Source: Planctomycetota bacterium (GTDB lineage: Bacteria; Planctomycetota; Phycisphaerae; WQYP01). From it: a DNA stretch of 32,035 nt. Positions 1 to 6,469 of this stretch are shown piece after piece. The DNA lies in assembly GCA_021827645.1 (NCBI GenBank), contig JAKAVA010000109.1, positions 1-32,035 of the forward strand. Direction: 5' to 3'. Position 1 is the stretch's first letter. Each line of letters opens with the position of its first letter. The position numbers were made by a program, and so were the translations under genes. The notes beneath the pieces are model-generated. The model searched no databases. It worked only from the letters and a program-made list of their open reading frames with translations, and was not told where the DNA came from.

Positions 1-122
1 GGCCAATGGGGGTAAGGGGGCCTTCTGCCCACAACCGTAAAAAACCTGCAGCCATGCCACCGATGTATATACAACCATGCATATCTCAGCACTGCCGCGA
101 TGACCGTGAATAATCCGGGTTA
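1..122 (+). repeat. Left copy of long inverted repeat
   Basis: These 122 bases are the reverse complement of 31833-31954 with only two mismatches (near base 47 and base 72). The match begins at the first base of the window, so the repeat may extend further to the left. It ends inside an island of other degraded repeats. No start codon, ribosome site or known insertion-sequence end was recognised in it. The orientation allows inversion of the intervening DNA by homologous recombination; that is inference. Confidence 0.9.
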
Positions 123-401
123 ATTCGCCGATGGGCACCACGGTGGACAGCTGCCAACCGCAGGGAGAGAAACGGATTGAACCGCAGGGGAACGGGCGGC
201 CGGGCCGCCAGAGAGGTGAAAGTTGAACAGAAGAAAGTTGAGCAAGCACGTTCATGCTGGCGCATGAGGTGAGTGGCTATTCCTACCGCGGAGATAAATA
301 ACATTCGCAGGGGAAATTGGGGGGGGCGTCTCGCACGCCGTTTGATTCAGTCTGCCCTTCGCGTTATGTTTCGCTGCAGAAGTTGAAATGTTGGGGCTGT
401 C
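123..401. other. Non-coding, degraded repeat stretch
   Basis: No convincing gene is present. Bases about 130-260 read on the minus strand resemble, imperfectly, the dispersed-repeat stretch at about 5410-5480 and 5705-5750 (shared elements include a TGCTTGCTCA core, a run around ACTTTCACCT and the tract CCCTGCGGTTGGC). Bases about 355-401 align with the sequence just upstream of repeat copies B and C, so the repeat unit begins before the ATG of copy A. Confidence 0.5.
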
Positions 402-531
402 ATGGTCGCGATCAATAAAATTCTGTTGCCTGGATGCACCGGTGAAGAGTGCGGTGGCGATAACGACATTTGTACGGACAGTCGCGTCCACCACCGCAAT
501 GCCGAAAACCGAGCACCGGTAACCCGCAACC
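402..531 (+). repeat. Repeat copy A (130 bp, three copies in window)
   Basis: Copy A matches copy B (2734-2863) over 130 bp with six substitutions, and copy C (5327-5384) over its first 58 bp. Read in the + frame starting MVAINKILLPGC, four of the six A/B differences fall in codon third positions and two in second positions. This suggests that the repeat evolved as coding sequence on the + strand. Its encoded peptide is of no family I recognise. Confidence 0.9.
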
Positions 532-644
532 GTCGCCGCACCGTGGCTATCGGCCGGTGGCTCGCTCGCGACCCGATCAGGTGTCCCGGCGCGATCGCTC
601 TACCTTTCAATAAACGGTATCAGGGCATTTGTGGGCGTTTTTGA
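402..644 (+). pseudogene. RHS-core remnant carrying repeat copy A
   Basis: An 80-codon open frame starts with the repeated segment (402-531) and runs into GRWLARDPI at residues 51-59. That is the hallmark of the RHS repeat-associated core domain (usual form: GRW, then x-x-DPI, then a YxGxNxYxY segment). Directly after this motif the frame loses all RHS similarity and ends at a stop, so it is a truncated fragment and probably not functional. The 130-bp start is 95 percent identical to copy B at 2734-2863, which also runs into an RHS core. No clear ribosome site precedes it. Confidence 0.55.
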
Positions 645-658
645 GAATGGGGTAAAAT
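629..658 (+). promoter_or_regulatory. Possible sigma-70 promoter for the DUF4160/DUF2442 pair
   Basis: TTGTGG (629-634) and TAAAAT (653-658) are separated by 18 bases and lie about 80 bases before the DUF4160 start codon at 738. The -35 element is weak. It was found by eye only. Confidence 0.3.
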
Positions 659-737
659 GCGTTGGCTGTATCTGCGTCAGCCGGTCCGGACAGGGCGGCT
701 TCGCAGGATGGCAACTGAAGATTGTGGATTCGACATA

Positions 738-998
738 ATGCCGACCATCAGCTTATTTTTTGGGATCATCATCCGGATGTATTACGATGATCATGCCCCA
801 CCTCATTTTCACGCCTACTATCAGGAACATTCGGCTGTGATCCTGATTGATACGTTGGAAGTTCGCGATGGCCGTCTGCCGCGAAGGGCGATGGCGATGG
901 TGCTTGAGTGGGCGGCTTTGCATCGGCAGGAGCTATTGACTGACTGGGCTTTGGCGGCAGAACATAAACCACTGAGGCAGATCGATCCTCTGGAGTAA
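738..998 (+). CDS. DUF4160 protein, first gene of a DUF4160/DUF2442 pair
   Basis: The 86-residue product begins MPTISLFFGIIIRMYYDD and contains HAPPHFHAYY, followed by a segment ending EWAALHRQELL. This is the characteristic layout of DUF4160, normally 80-100 residues, so it looks full length. I placed the start at ATG 738 because homologues begin at MPTIS; an in-frame extension from 657 has no family similarity. The next gene is a DUF2442 protein starting 6 bases after the stop, a pairing common in many bacteria and suspected, but to my knowledge not proven in general, to be a toxin-antitoxin module. The biochemical activity is unknown. Its location in a repeat-rich island with other toxin-like genes fits that idea. 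Confidence 0.85.
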   Translation: MPTISLFFGIIIRMYYDDHAPPHFHAYYQEHSAVILIDTLEVRDGRLPRRAMAMVLEWAALHRQELLTDWALAAEHKPLRQIDPLE

Positions 999-1004
999 TG
1001 AGTG

Positions 1005-1268
1005 ATGAATAACAATAAAAGGGTAAAACGTGCACGTGCGGTCTCCGGCTTCAGGCTGGAGGTCGAGTTTGAAGATGGCCTTCGGGGCGGCGTGGATTTA
1101 TCCAGCCGATTATTTGGGGAGGTATTTGAGCCACTGCTCGATGAGAAGCTTTTTGCTCAGGTGTATGTGGATGAGTTTGGCGTGGTGTGTTGGCCAAACG
1201 GGGCTGATTTGGCTCCTGACGCACTCTATGATCGCTTAGCCGCGGGCCACGGCAAGACTCTGGCGTAG
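1005..1268 (+). CDS. DUF2442 protein, partner of DUF4160
   Basis: The 87-residue product contains the DUF2442 pattern: an N-terminal strand (SGFRLEVEFEDG), then VDLSSRLFGEVFEPLLDE, then FAQVYVDEFGVVCWPNGADL near the C-terminus, where WPNGADLAPD is the most typical motif. Full length for the family. ATG 1005 is preferred, with GGAG at 992-995 as the ribosome site inside the end of the DUF4160 gene; GTG 1002 in the same frame is an alternative. The 6-base gap to the upstream stop implies co-translation. The role is unknown; by analogy with this gene pair it may be the antitoxin-like partner. Confidence 0.85.
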   Translation: MNNNKRVKRARAVSGFRLEVEFEDGLRGGVDLSSRLFGEVFEPLLDEKLFAQVYVDEFGVVCWPNGADLAPDALYDRLAAGHGKTLA

Positions 1269-1283
1269 CGTTGGGATTTTCGT

Positions 1284-1868
1284 ATGGTTAGGGTTGATGA
1301 GAAGCTGGTGCGGCGAGAAAGGCCGCCTGCCGTTGCACCGTTGTGGTGGGAGCATCTTGCTTGCCTCTCGCAGCAGAAAAATCCTATCGCCAAAATCTCG
1401 TCACCTGATCCGCGTTTATACTTTACGCAGGATGCGAACTGGGACACCACGGCGGTGGTGGGCTACGACAGCACGAGCGGGACCTGGGGCGTGGTGCAGC
1501 GGTATTTTTACAGTCCATACGGCAACATCACGGTACTCAATGCCGATTGGAGCACGCCGCCAGCCGGCTCTGGTGGTGGCGGCAAGAAGCCGCCGGGTAA
1601 TGGGAATGTTTCAGCGCCGGCGGGTGATGAGAATCCATTCAAGGATGGCGGACCGTTCAAGAGCTTTGGCGCTGCGTGCGGATTGCCAGAAGGCTCGCTG
1701 GAGAATCTACAGAACATCGGCCGTGCGACTAACAAGGCTATGCTGGATAATAACTTCACACAGAAATGGATTGGCCAGGACTGGGCGACCGGCGATTGGT
1801 ACAGCCCATTTAGGAATCCGGAAACCGGCGGATGGGCCGGTGGTGATACCTCGAGCCACGGACGGTGA
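1284..1868 (+). CDS. RHS-repeat protein fragment with a C-terminal tip (possible orphan toxin tip)
   Basis: Residues about 47-88 (YFTQDANWDTTAVVGYD, then VVQRYFYSPYGNITVL) match the last YD repeats of RHS proteins, which normally lead straight into the GRW-x-x-DPI core. Here that core is absent: after a Pro/Gly-rich linker (about residues 91-115) comes a roughly 80-residue tail (GGPFKSFGAACGLPEG ... TGDWYSPFRNPETGG) that I do not recognise. The first ~45 residues do not look like RHS and probably arose by fusion at a rearrangement junction. There is no signal peptide, and the usual 1500+ residue shell is missing. It is followed 15 bases later by a gene with a good ribosome site, the arrangement of an RHS toxin tip and its immunity gene. 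It may be a non-functional fragment. Confidence 0.55.
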   Translation: MVRVDEKLVRRERPPAVAPLWWEHLACLSQQKNPIAKISSPDPRLYFTQDANWDTTAVVGYDSTSGTWGVVQRYFYSPYGNITVLNADWSTPPAGSGGGGKKPPGNGNVSAPAGDENPFKDGGPFKSFGAACGLPEGSLENLQNIGRATNKAMLDNNFTQKWIGQDWATGDWYSPFRNPETGGWAGGDTSSHGR

Positions 1869-1883
1869 CGGAGAAATCAACAT

Positions 1884-2432
1884 ATGAATTTTGCGAGCGA
1901 AATAAATATTGAAGTGGAGCTTCACGACATCCCCGTGGTGTCGTCCAAGTCCTTCGGCGAGGCTGTGCGGACCGGGTCGTCCTCCCCGATTGCGCAGAGA
2001 GCCAGGGCCGATTCTGCGCTTATCAAGGGGCAGCGGGTGGTGGAGGGTTGTTGGGATTGGAATCAGGCTGCTTTCCTGCTTTCCGGCGGTAGTTCGCTCC
2101 AAATTTTTTCTAGCGATGGATGTGCCGATTGGCTGGTTGGTGATGCTGCGGCCTACGATAAGCTTCGACGGCGCCTGCCGTCGTCCCGCGCGATCATCAG
2201 TGCAAAATTTGTGACCGCGAAGGGAGGCGCACGGCCTTTAAGGGCTTGTCAGTTCTGCGCCCACGATCTTGTTGCCGCCTGCCTCGGGAAGGAGGTCTTC
2301 CGAATCGGAATACGGCACACGTCGCTTTGCTTCCAATTTTGCGGTACGCATGGCTGGTTTGTGTTTTTCGAGCCGGTGAAGCGCCACGATAGCGGGGAGC
2401 CGGTGCTGCTTTGGATTGAAGATCGCGATTAG
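1884..2432 (+). CDS. Hypothetical protein, candidate immunity protein for the upstream RHS tip
   Basis: A 182-residue protein with ribosome site GGAG at 1870-1873 and ATG 1884. No signal peptide or membrane segment is evident, so it is probably cytoplasmic. The C-terminal half has a Cys/His-rich patch (ACQFCAHDLVAACLG, then TSLCFQFCGTHGWFVFF) that could bind metal, though the spacing fits no family I know. I do not recognise the protein. It sits 15 bases downstream of a broken RHS tip, the usual position of immunity genes in polymorphic toxin systems; this position is the only evidence for that role. Confidence 0.55.
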   Translation: MNFASEINIEVELHDIPVVSSKSFGEAVRTGSSSPIAQRARADSALIKGQRVVEGCWDWNQAAFLLSGGSSLQIFSSDGCADWLVGDAAAYDKLRRRLPSSRAIISAKFVTAKGGARPLRACQFCAHDLVAACLGKEVFRIGIRHTSLCFQFCGTHGWFVFFEPVKRHDSGEPVLLWIEDRD

Positions 2433-2733
2433 GAGGGACCCGAGAAAAGAACCGGGGGACATGATTATTTAATGGAACCGGCGGCGGATTCAACGGCCTG
2501 CTGGAATGCGTTTGCTCCGGCAACCATGAGGCGATAAGAGGGACAGCCGCCTGTAAAAATGGGCACTGAAGTCGCTCTTGTGGCCCAGCGAATTGCAGGA
2601 CCACAGATTTTCGCGACAGGGGGCGTCTGGGTGGTTGTTGAACGGATGGATGGCGTGGAATCGTCACGGCAGCTTTTCCGCCCCGCCCGGGCGCATTATG
2701 ATTTCCGTAGTGATTCGATTTTGAGGCCGTGTT
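2433..2733. other. Intergenic stretch leading into repeat copy B
   Basis: No gene was recognised. The last ~60 bases (GCAGCTTTTCCGCCCCGCC, then a TTTTGAGGCC tract before ATG 2734) align with bases upstream of copy C at about 5261-5326. The block AGAACCGGGGGACATGATT near 2448-2466 resembles sequences often seen at the ends of REP-associated transposase units, but no transposase is present. Confidence 0.4.
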
Positions 2734-2863
2734 ATGGTTGCGATCAATAAAATTCTGTTGCCTGGATGCACCGGCGAAGGGTGCGCCGGCGATAACGACA
2801 TTTGTACGGACAGCCGCGTCCACCACCGCAATGCCGAAAACCGAGCACCGGTAACCCGCAACC
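2734..2863 (+). repeat. Repeat copy B
   Basis: This copy is 130 bp long and 95 percent identical to copy A. The upstream 60 bp are also shared with copy C, including the GAGG ribosome-like site before the ATG. This copy is fused in frame to an RHS core, as is copy A. Confidence 0.9.
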
Positions 2864-3630
2864 ATCGCGGCGCCCCGAGCCTCGGCCGGTGGATGGGGCA
2901 ATATCCGGCGCGATATATTAACGGGGCGAATACCTACCAATTTGTCGATTCCTCGCCGGTGGGGAATGTGGATGCGGAGGGGCTGGCAGAATGGGTTCCG
3001 CTGGATAGAGTGGTCCCGGGGGTGACGCAGCGCGCCTACGAGATCAGCCCCAATGGACAAGAGAAGGTTTACGGGAACGGAGGCGGCGCTGGGAGCCATT
3101 GGGAGCAGCCTACGCCCGGGGGCCCTGGGCCGATGCCCACGTCGGCACCGCCTTGGGATTTGAACATGTCGGCGTGGGAAAACGACGCTTGGATGCTAAC
3201 AAATTGGGCGTTCGGTATCGGCCCCCGCCGCCTCTACTTTGGCCCACGCGGCCTTGCGACCAAACAAATGGAGCAGTCGCCCGGCGTGCAGGCGGCGATT
3301 ACGATGTTCTACGCCAAGAACCTCGGTGTCGCCTGCTGTAGGAATTTACGGAGTTACACCGACTTCGGCTACCATTTCGGTGTTTCAAATATCTTCCAGT
3401 CGAACGCAACTGAACCATTTGTGGGCTTATACACCGTCAATATCCTTCCTAACGACGCGAACGGGGTGGTGTTAGTTACCGTATGGAACAAGACGAGCAT
3501 GAAATCTCTCCTTTATCGAATGGGGCCGGCCTATGGAAGAAGCACTCTGCCGATCGGAGGTAACATGGAGCAGAATTTCTGGTGGACCTTTAAATATCAC
3601 TGCCGCCCCAGCTGCCATTGCCCAAAATGA
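2734..3630 (+). CDS. Orphan RHS core plus C-terminal tip
   Basis: A 298-residue frame. Residues 1-43 are repeat copy B. Residues about 51-84 (LGRWMGQYPARYINGANTYQFV, then DSSPVGNVDAEG) are a clear RHS repeat-associated core, with GRW, the Y-x-N-G-x-N-x-Y-x-F-V segment and the closing VD-x-x-G. About 210 residues of variable tip follow, rich in aromatic residues, including VGLYTVNILPNDANGVVLV, TVWNKTSMKSLLY and a C-terminal GGNMEQNFWWTF. I recall similar C-terminal modules in planctomycete RHS proteins, from memory and unverified. The RHS shell is missing. GAGG at 2723-2726 lies 7 bases before ATG 2734, and an in-frame stop precedes it, so it could be translated alone. The next gene encodes a lipoprotein. 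Confidence 0.6.
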   Translation: MVAINKILLPGCTGEGCAGDNDICTDSRVHHRNAENRAPVTRNHRGAPSLGRWMGQYPARYINGANTYQFVDSSPVGNVDAEGLAEWVPLDRVVPGVTQRAYEISPNGQEKVYGNGGGAGSHWEQPTPGGPGPMPTSAPPWDLNMSAWENDAWMLTNWAFGIGPRRLYFGPRGLATKQMEQSPGVQAAITMFYAKNLGVACCRNLRSYTDFGYHFGVSNIFQSNATEPFVGLYTVNILPNDANGVVLVTVWNKTSMKSLLYRMGPAYGRSTLPIGGNMEQNFWWTFKYHCRPSCHCPK

Positions 3631-3706
3631 CTGCCGGGGCCCCGGCCCACCGGCCCGATCTACCCCTGTGGAACCCTCGCCCGGTTTCACCCCACGGCGG
3701 GGCGTA

Positions 3707-4207
3707 ATGGCCCTCGCGGCGTTAGCGCTGCTATTTTTCCCGTTGGCGGGTTGCGCGGCCCACCAGAGGTCACCGGTCGCCGGCCTCTACGTGCAGAACT
3801 TCAGGACACCCCATCCCTCGATGTTGCTGTTGCTGGCCGACGGTACCTATTTCCACTATTTCTACAGACCCTCGGCGCGTATGTACGGCTTCCAACGCGG
3901 CCGATGGCACCGCGGTCGGAGCGGCTCACGCTACACATTCACCAATATGTGTTTCTACCCGTCCGACCATAACGGGCCGCCCACCGATGCCGACGGAGTG
4001 GGGGGCTATTGGTGCCCGCATTTGCACCGTAACTCGGCCGGCCGAGCTGAGTTTCGGCCGATAATTGACGAGCCGCAGAGGTATTTCGTCTGGCGGGTGG
4101 GCGTCTCTGGTGCTCTGGCCATTGAGAGGTCGCTCGCGGCCCAGCCCGCGAAATCCCGGGGCACCCGTGCCGCGAACGACCAACCTTCTCCACCACGTGG
4201 CGGATAG
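3707..4207 (+). CDS. Putative lipoprotein downstream of an RHS tip
   Basis: The 166-residue product starts MALAALALLFFPLAGC: a short hydrophobic signal and a lipobox (LAGC, Cys at 16), so lipid attachment at the cell envelope is predicted. I chose ATG 3707 because it gives a clean lipoprotein signal; the frame is open further upstream but that part overlaps the RHS tip gene. The body (GLYVQNFRTPHPSMLLLLADGTY, then YFVWRV near residue 132) resembles small beta-rich envelope proteins, but I recognise no family. It begins 76 bases after the RHS tip stop, and a lipoprotein there could be an immunity protein; this is inference from position. Confidence 0.6.
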   Translation: MALAALALLFFPLAGCAAHQRSPVAGLYVQNFRTPHPSMLLLLADGTYFHYFYRPSARMYGFQRGRWHRGRSGSRYTFTNMCFYPSDHNGPPTDADGVGGYWCPHLHRNSAGRAEFRPIIDEPQRYFVWRVGVSGALAIERSLAAQPAKSRGTRAANDQPSPPRGG

Positions 4208-4267
4208 CTCTTGGTTACGCGCGGAGAACGGTAAACCTTCGACGGAACTTTCAATTACCGTAAACGC

Positions 4268-4361
4268 CCGGCGAAGCGCACCTGGCGGGGATTTTTGGGG
4301 CGTGTAGATTCTGGCCTGCCGCTTGGATTTTCGGGAGCAGATCGATGGATCAGCGCGGCAG
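4268..4361 (+). repeat. Direct repeat D, copy 1
   Basis: This 94-bp segment matches 5169-5262. The last 27 bases (4335-4361 and 5236-5262) are identical and contain ATCGATGGATCAGCGCGGC; the first ~25 are close, and the middle is degenerate. The two copies flank the broken PIN-domain gene. Confidence 0.75.
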
Positions 4362-4621
4362 GAAGTTTACGTTACCACGGCCATGGGCGTGGGCCTCATG
4401 TTTTGGCCGCACTCCGCTGCCCTCGGCTGCTCTTACGCGATGGCGGGCGTGTGGCGGGCATCGGCTTGAGGTTTAATTTTCGGATATACGGCGTGCTGAC
4501 GCGGCGGGCGTGGGCGCAGAGCTTTCCAATATCGCCATGGAAGCGTCGATCGAGACCTACGCGCACCTGGCGGACATCATCGGTGGAGTTATGGGCTGCG
4601 GACGACGGTGGTACAGTGTCA
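4362..4621. other. No intact gene; possible decayed sequence
   Basis: No convincing gene. The + frame ending at 4659 contains ELSNIAMEASIETYAHLAD, which faintly resembles the C-terminal box of tyrosine recombinases (treated in the findings). A 117-codon frame from 4295 shows no family similarity. Confidence 0.35.
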
Positions 4622-5102
4622 TCAGTCATCGGGATGCTCCCAAAGTAAATCCGGAGTAACGATTTGCGGCGGGACCACCCCGAGCCGCAGGCATATTCTG
4701 GCAAGATGCGCGCGTTTGTTGATATTGGCCAGATGTTTTGACGTTCCAGCCCAGCAGATAGTCCGTGGCGTACAGGGTGGCGGCGGCTACATGGATGGCA
4801 TCTCCCGAGGTCGACGGCGCGGGCATGACCTTTTCCTTGACCAGCAGACTCGCCAATCCCTGAACCTCCGGCGATAACTTGGCGATCTTCAGTCCAGCCA
4901 GCATTTCAAGCGCTTCGGGTCCGTGCATGAAACCCGGCGCCGAAAGCTCGGCGATAACTTCTTCTGATATGCATAAATCGAACCTTCGGCGGTGGGTCTG
5001 CCACCAGCGGCGGCTGGTGTCGCGCCAAACTATGCTCTGCGGATCGCCGCGATCCGTTACGCAGGCACTGAAAAAACTGGTTTCGACGTAGACGCTGATC
5101 AA
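4622..5102 (-). pseudogene. PIN-domain nuclease toxin (VapC-like), disrupted by a single-base frameshift
   Basis: The product starts MISVYVETSFFSACVTDR, the N-terminal strand of PIN domains with its first acidic residue (Glu 7), and has ISEEVIAELS with acidic residues and SGDAIHVAAATLYATDYLLG with the conserved Asp. PIN toxins are Mg-dependent RNases. After GWNVK the frame turns into nonsense. Dropping one base from the A4 run (TTTT at 4736-4739 on the + strand) restores HLANINKRAHLARICLRLG and PPQIVTPDLLWEHPDD, the expected ending, which stops at 4622. So the gene is whole apart from one inserted A, giving about 159 residues if repaired. No antitoxin gene is visible upstream, where repeat D begins within 70 bases. 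A sequencing error in the homopolymer is possible. Confidence 0.85.
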
Positions 5103-5168
5103 GCCCTTATGATAGCCTCAGTCCTTGGGAACGACCAAAGTATCCCCGGATACAATATTCGTGAATGT

Positions 5169-5262
5169 CCGGCGAAGCGAAACTGGCGGGGGATTTTGCA
5201 CCGTGCGGAATCTGACCGGCGGATTGAGTTTCGACGAGCAGATCGATGGATCAGCGCGGCAG
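5169..5262 (+). repeat. Direct repeat D, copy 2
   Basis: Second copy of the 94-bp repeat at 4268-4361. It is followed immediately by the block that precedes repeat copies B and C, so D, the shared upstream block and repeat C appear to form one composite unit here. Confidence 0.75.
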
Positions 5263-5326
5263 CAGCTTTTCCGCCCCGCCCCGGCGCGTTATGCTTCAGG
5301 TAAGAATTCCATTTTGAGGCCGCGTT

Positions 5327-5384
5327 ATGGTTGCGATCAATAAAATTCTGTTGCCTGGATGCACCGGTGAAGGGTGCGGCGGCG
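5327..5384 (+). repeat. Repeat copy C (truncated)
   Basis: The first 58 bases match copies A and B, including the upstream GAGG and ATG, then the sequence changes abruptly to unrelated dispersed repeat. The break point indicates a truncation or recombination inside the repeat. No RHS core follows. Confidence 0.85.
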
Positions 5385-5816
5385 GAATGCGAAACCCGCC
5401 GCGCGAAGCGCGGCTCCATGCTTGCTCACCTGTCTACTTTCTACTTTCACCTTTCTGTCGGCGCAGCCGGGCCGCCGGCCCACGTCTCACACCAAGCCGC
5501 AAAGAACGCCCAGACGTTACGATAAAGCGCAAAGACTTAATACGAAATTATTATCGCTTTTCATGCATCGTGTGTTCAAAATGCAGATTTCACCATGCGC
5601 CGGCGTGATTCAATATCTCGCGCGGAGGCGCGGAGACCGCGAAGAGATTCCATAAGCGGGCGCTCTCCAAAACCTCCGCGTACCTCTGAGTCCTCTGTGG
5701 TAAAATCGGTTTCTCTCTTTTTCCCTGCGGTTGGCGGTTATCCGTCGTTGCGGCCTTCGTACCAATGAAGGGCATACTTCGAAGGTAGTGATGCATGGCG
5801 CCCAGCAGAGGAATTC
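5385..5816. other. Non-coding dispersed-repeat remnants
   Basis: No gene. The stretch contains pieces typical of intergenic dispersed repeats: CCGCAAAGAACGCCC and GCGCAAAGACTTAA near 5494-5540, and a block near 5614-5735 whose minus strand reads like the widespread 'accacagaggactcagaggtacg' type of repeat. Parts of it match, inverted, the stretch at about 130-260. Confidence 0.5.
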
Positions 5817-5845
5817 CTGACGGTTCACGGCCGCCGCCGTAAAAT
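5817..5845 (+). promoter_or_regulatory. Possible sigma-70 promoter of the response regulator
   Basis: CTGACG (5817-5822) and TAAAAT (5840-5845) are separated by exactly 17 bases and lie 45 bases before the start codon at 5890. Found by eye; no operator was seen. Confidence 0.45.
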
Positions 5846-5889
5846 AGCCGGTGCGAAAAGATTTCGTTTTTCCCGTTTTGGAGACCGCC

Positions 5890-6363
5890 ATGGCAACCAG
5901 TCACGATACCCATCTTCCCAAGAGCACCATTTTAGTGGTGGATGACAATGCCCAGAATGTTGAATTGATGCAGGCGTATCTTGAATCGCTTAACTGCACC
6001 ACCGAGGTGGCTGTCGATGGTGTGGAAGCGCTGGCCAAGGTTCCCCGCATCCGGCCCGACCTGATCATTCTCGATGTCATGATGCCGAAAATGAGCGGAT
6101 TTGAAGTTTGTCGCCGCCTCAAGGCCGATCCAAAATTCGCCGACATCCCGATCCTGATGGTCACCGCCCTGAATGAAATGGGGGATATCGAACGGGGCGT
6201 CGAGAGCGGCACCGATGATTTCCTTTCTAAACCAATCAACAAGCTGGAACTGCTCACGCGGGTGAAAAGCCTGCTGCGGGTGCGCCATCTCAAGGGGCAA
6301 TTGGAACGCACATTGGCCTATTTGAATGAAATTGATTCTGCTGACGCCCGGCGCCATCATTAA
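5890..6363 (+). CDS. Single-domain response regulator (CheY/PleD-type receiver)
   Basis: The 157-residue product is one receiver domain: acidic pair D18-D19 (ILVVDDN), phosphate-accepting D62 (LIILDVMMPKMSGFEVC), T92 (ILMVTALN) and K114 (FLSKPIN). It accepts phosphate from a histidine kinase, which is not encoded here, and must signal by protein contact because there is no output domain, only a ~25-residue helical tail (LLRVRHLKGQLERTLAYLNE). ATG 5890 is chosen over an upstream in-frame start at 5851 because GGAG (5880-5883) precedes it at a good distance and homologues begin there. It stands alone on the + strand. Confidence 0.93.
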   Translation: MATSHDTHLPKSTILVVDDNAQNVELMQAYLESLNCTTEVAVDGVEALAKVPRIRPDLIILDVMMPKMSGFEVCRRLKADPKFADIPILMVTALNEMGDIERGVESGTDDFLSKPINKLELLTRVKSLLRVRHLKGQLERTLAYLNEIDSADARRHH

Positions 6364-6469
6364 GTTCCCCGCACCATGGAGCGTGTGTGACATCTGCGGC
6401 GGTGGCCGGGAATGGCGTGGCAGCGTGGTCTGCTCCGCAGCCGCCGCACTGCTGCTGCGATGAGGTCTC

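Noticed and set aside
252..494. Minus-strand frames inside the repeat copies (also at 2197-3099 and 5099-5419)
   Set aside because: They share a peptide because the DNA is repeated; the A/B substitutions favour coding on the plus strand.
4295..4648. Plus-strand frame of 117 codons
   Set aside because: It overlaps repeat D, has no start signal and no recognisable domain.
5327..5608. Plus-strand frame of 93 codons starting in repeat copy C
   Set aside because: After the first 20 codons it runs through non-coding dispersed repeats and has no domain.
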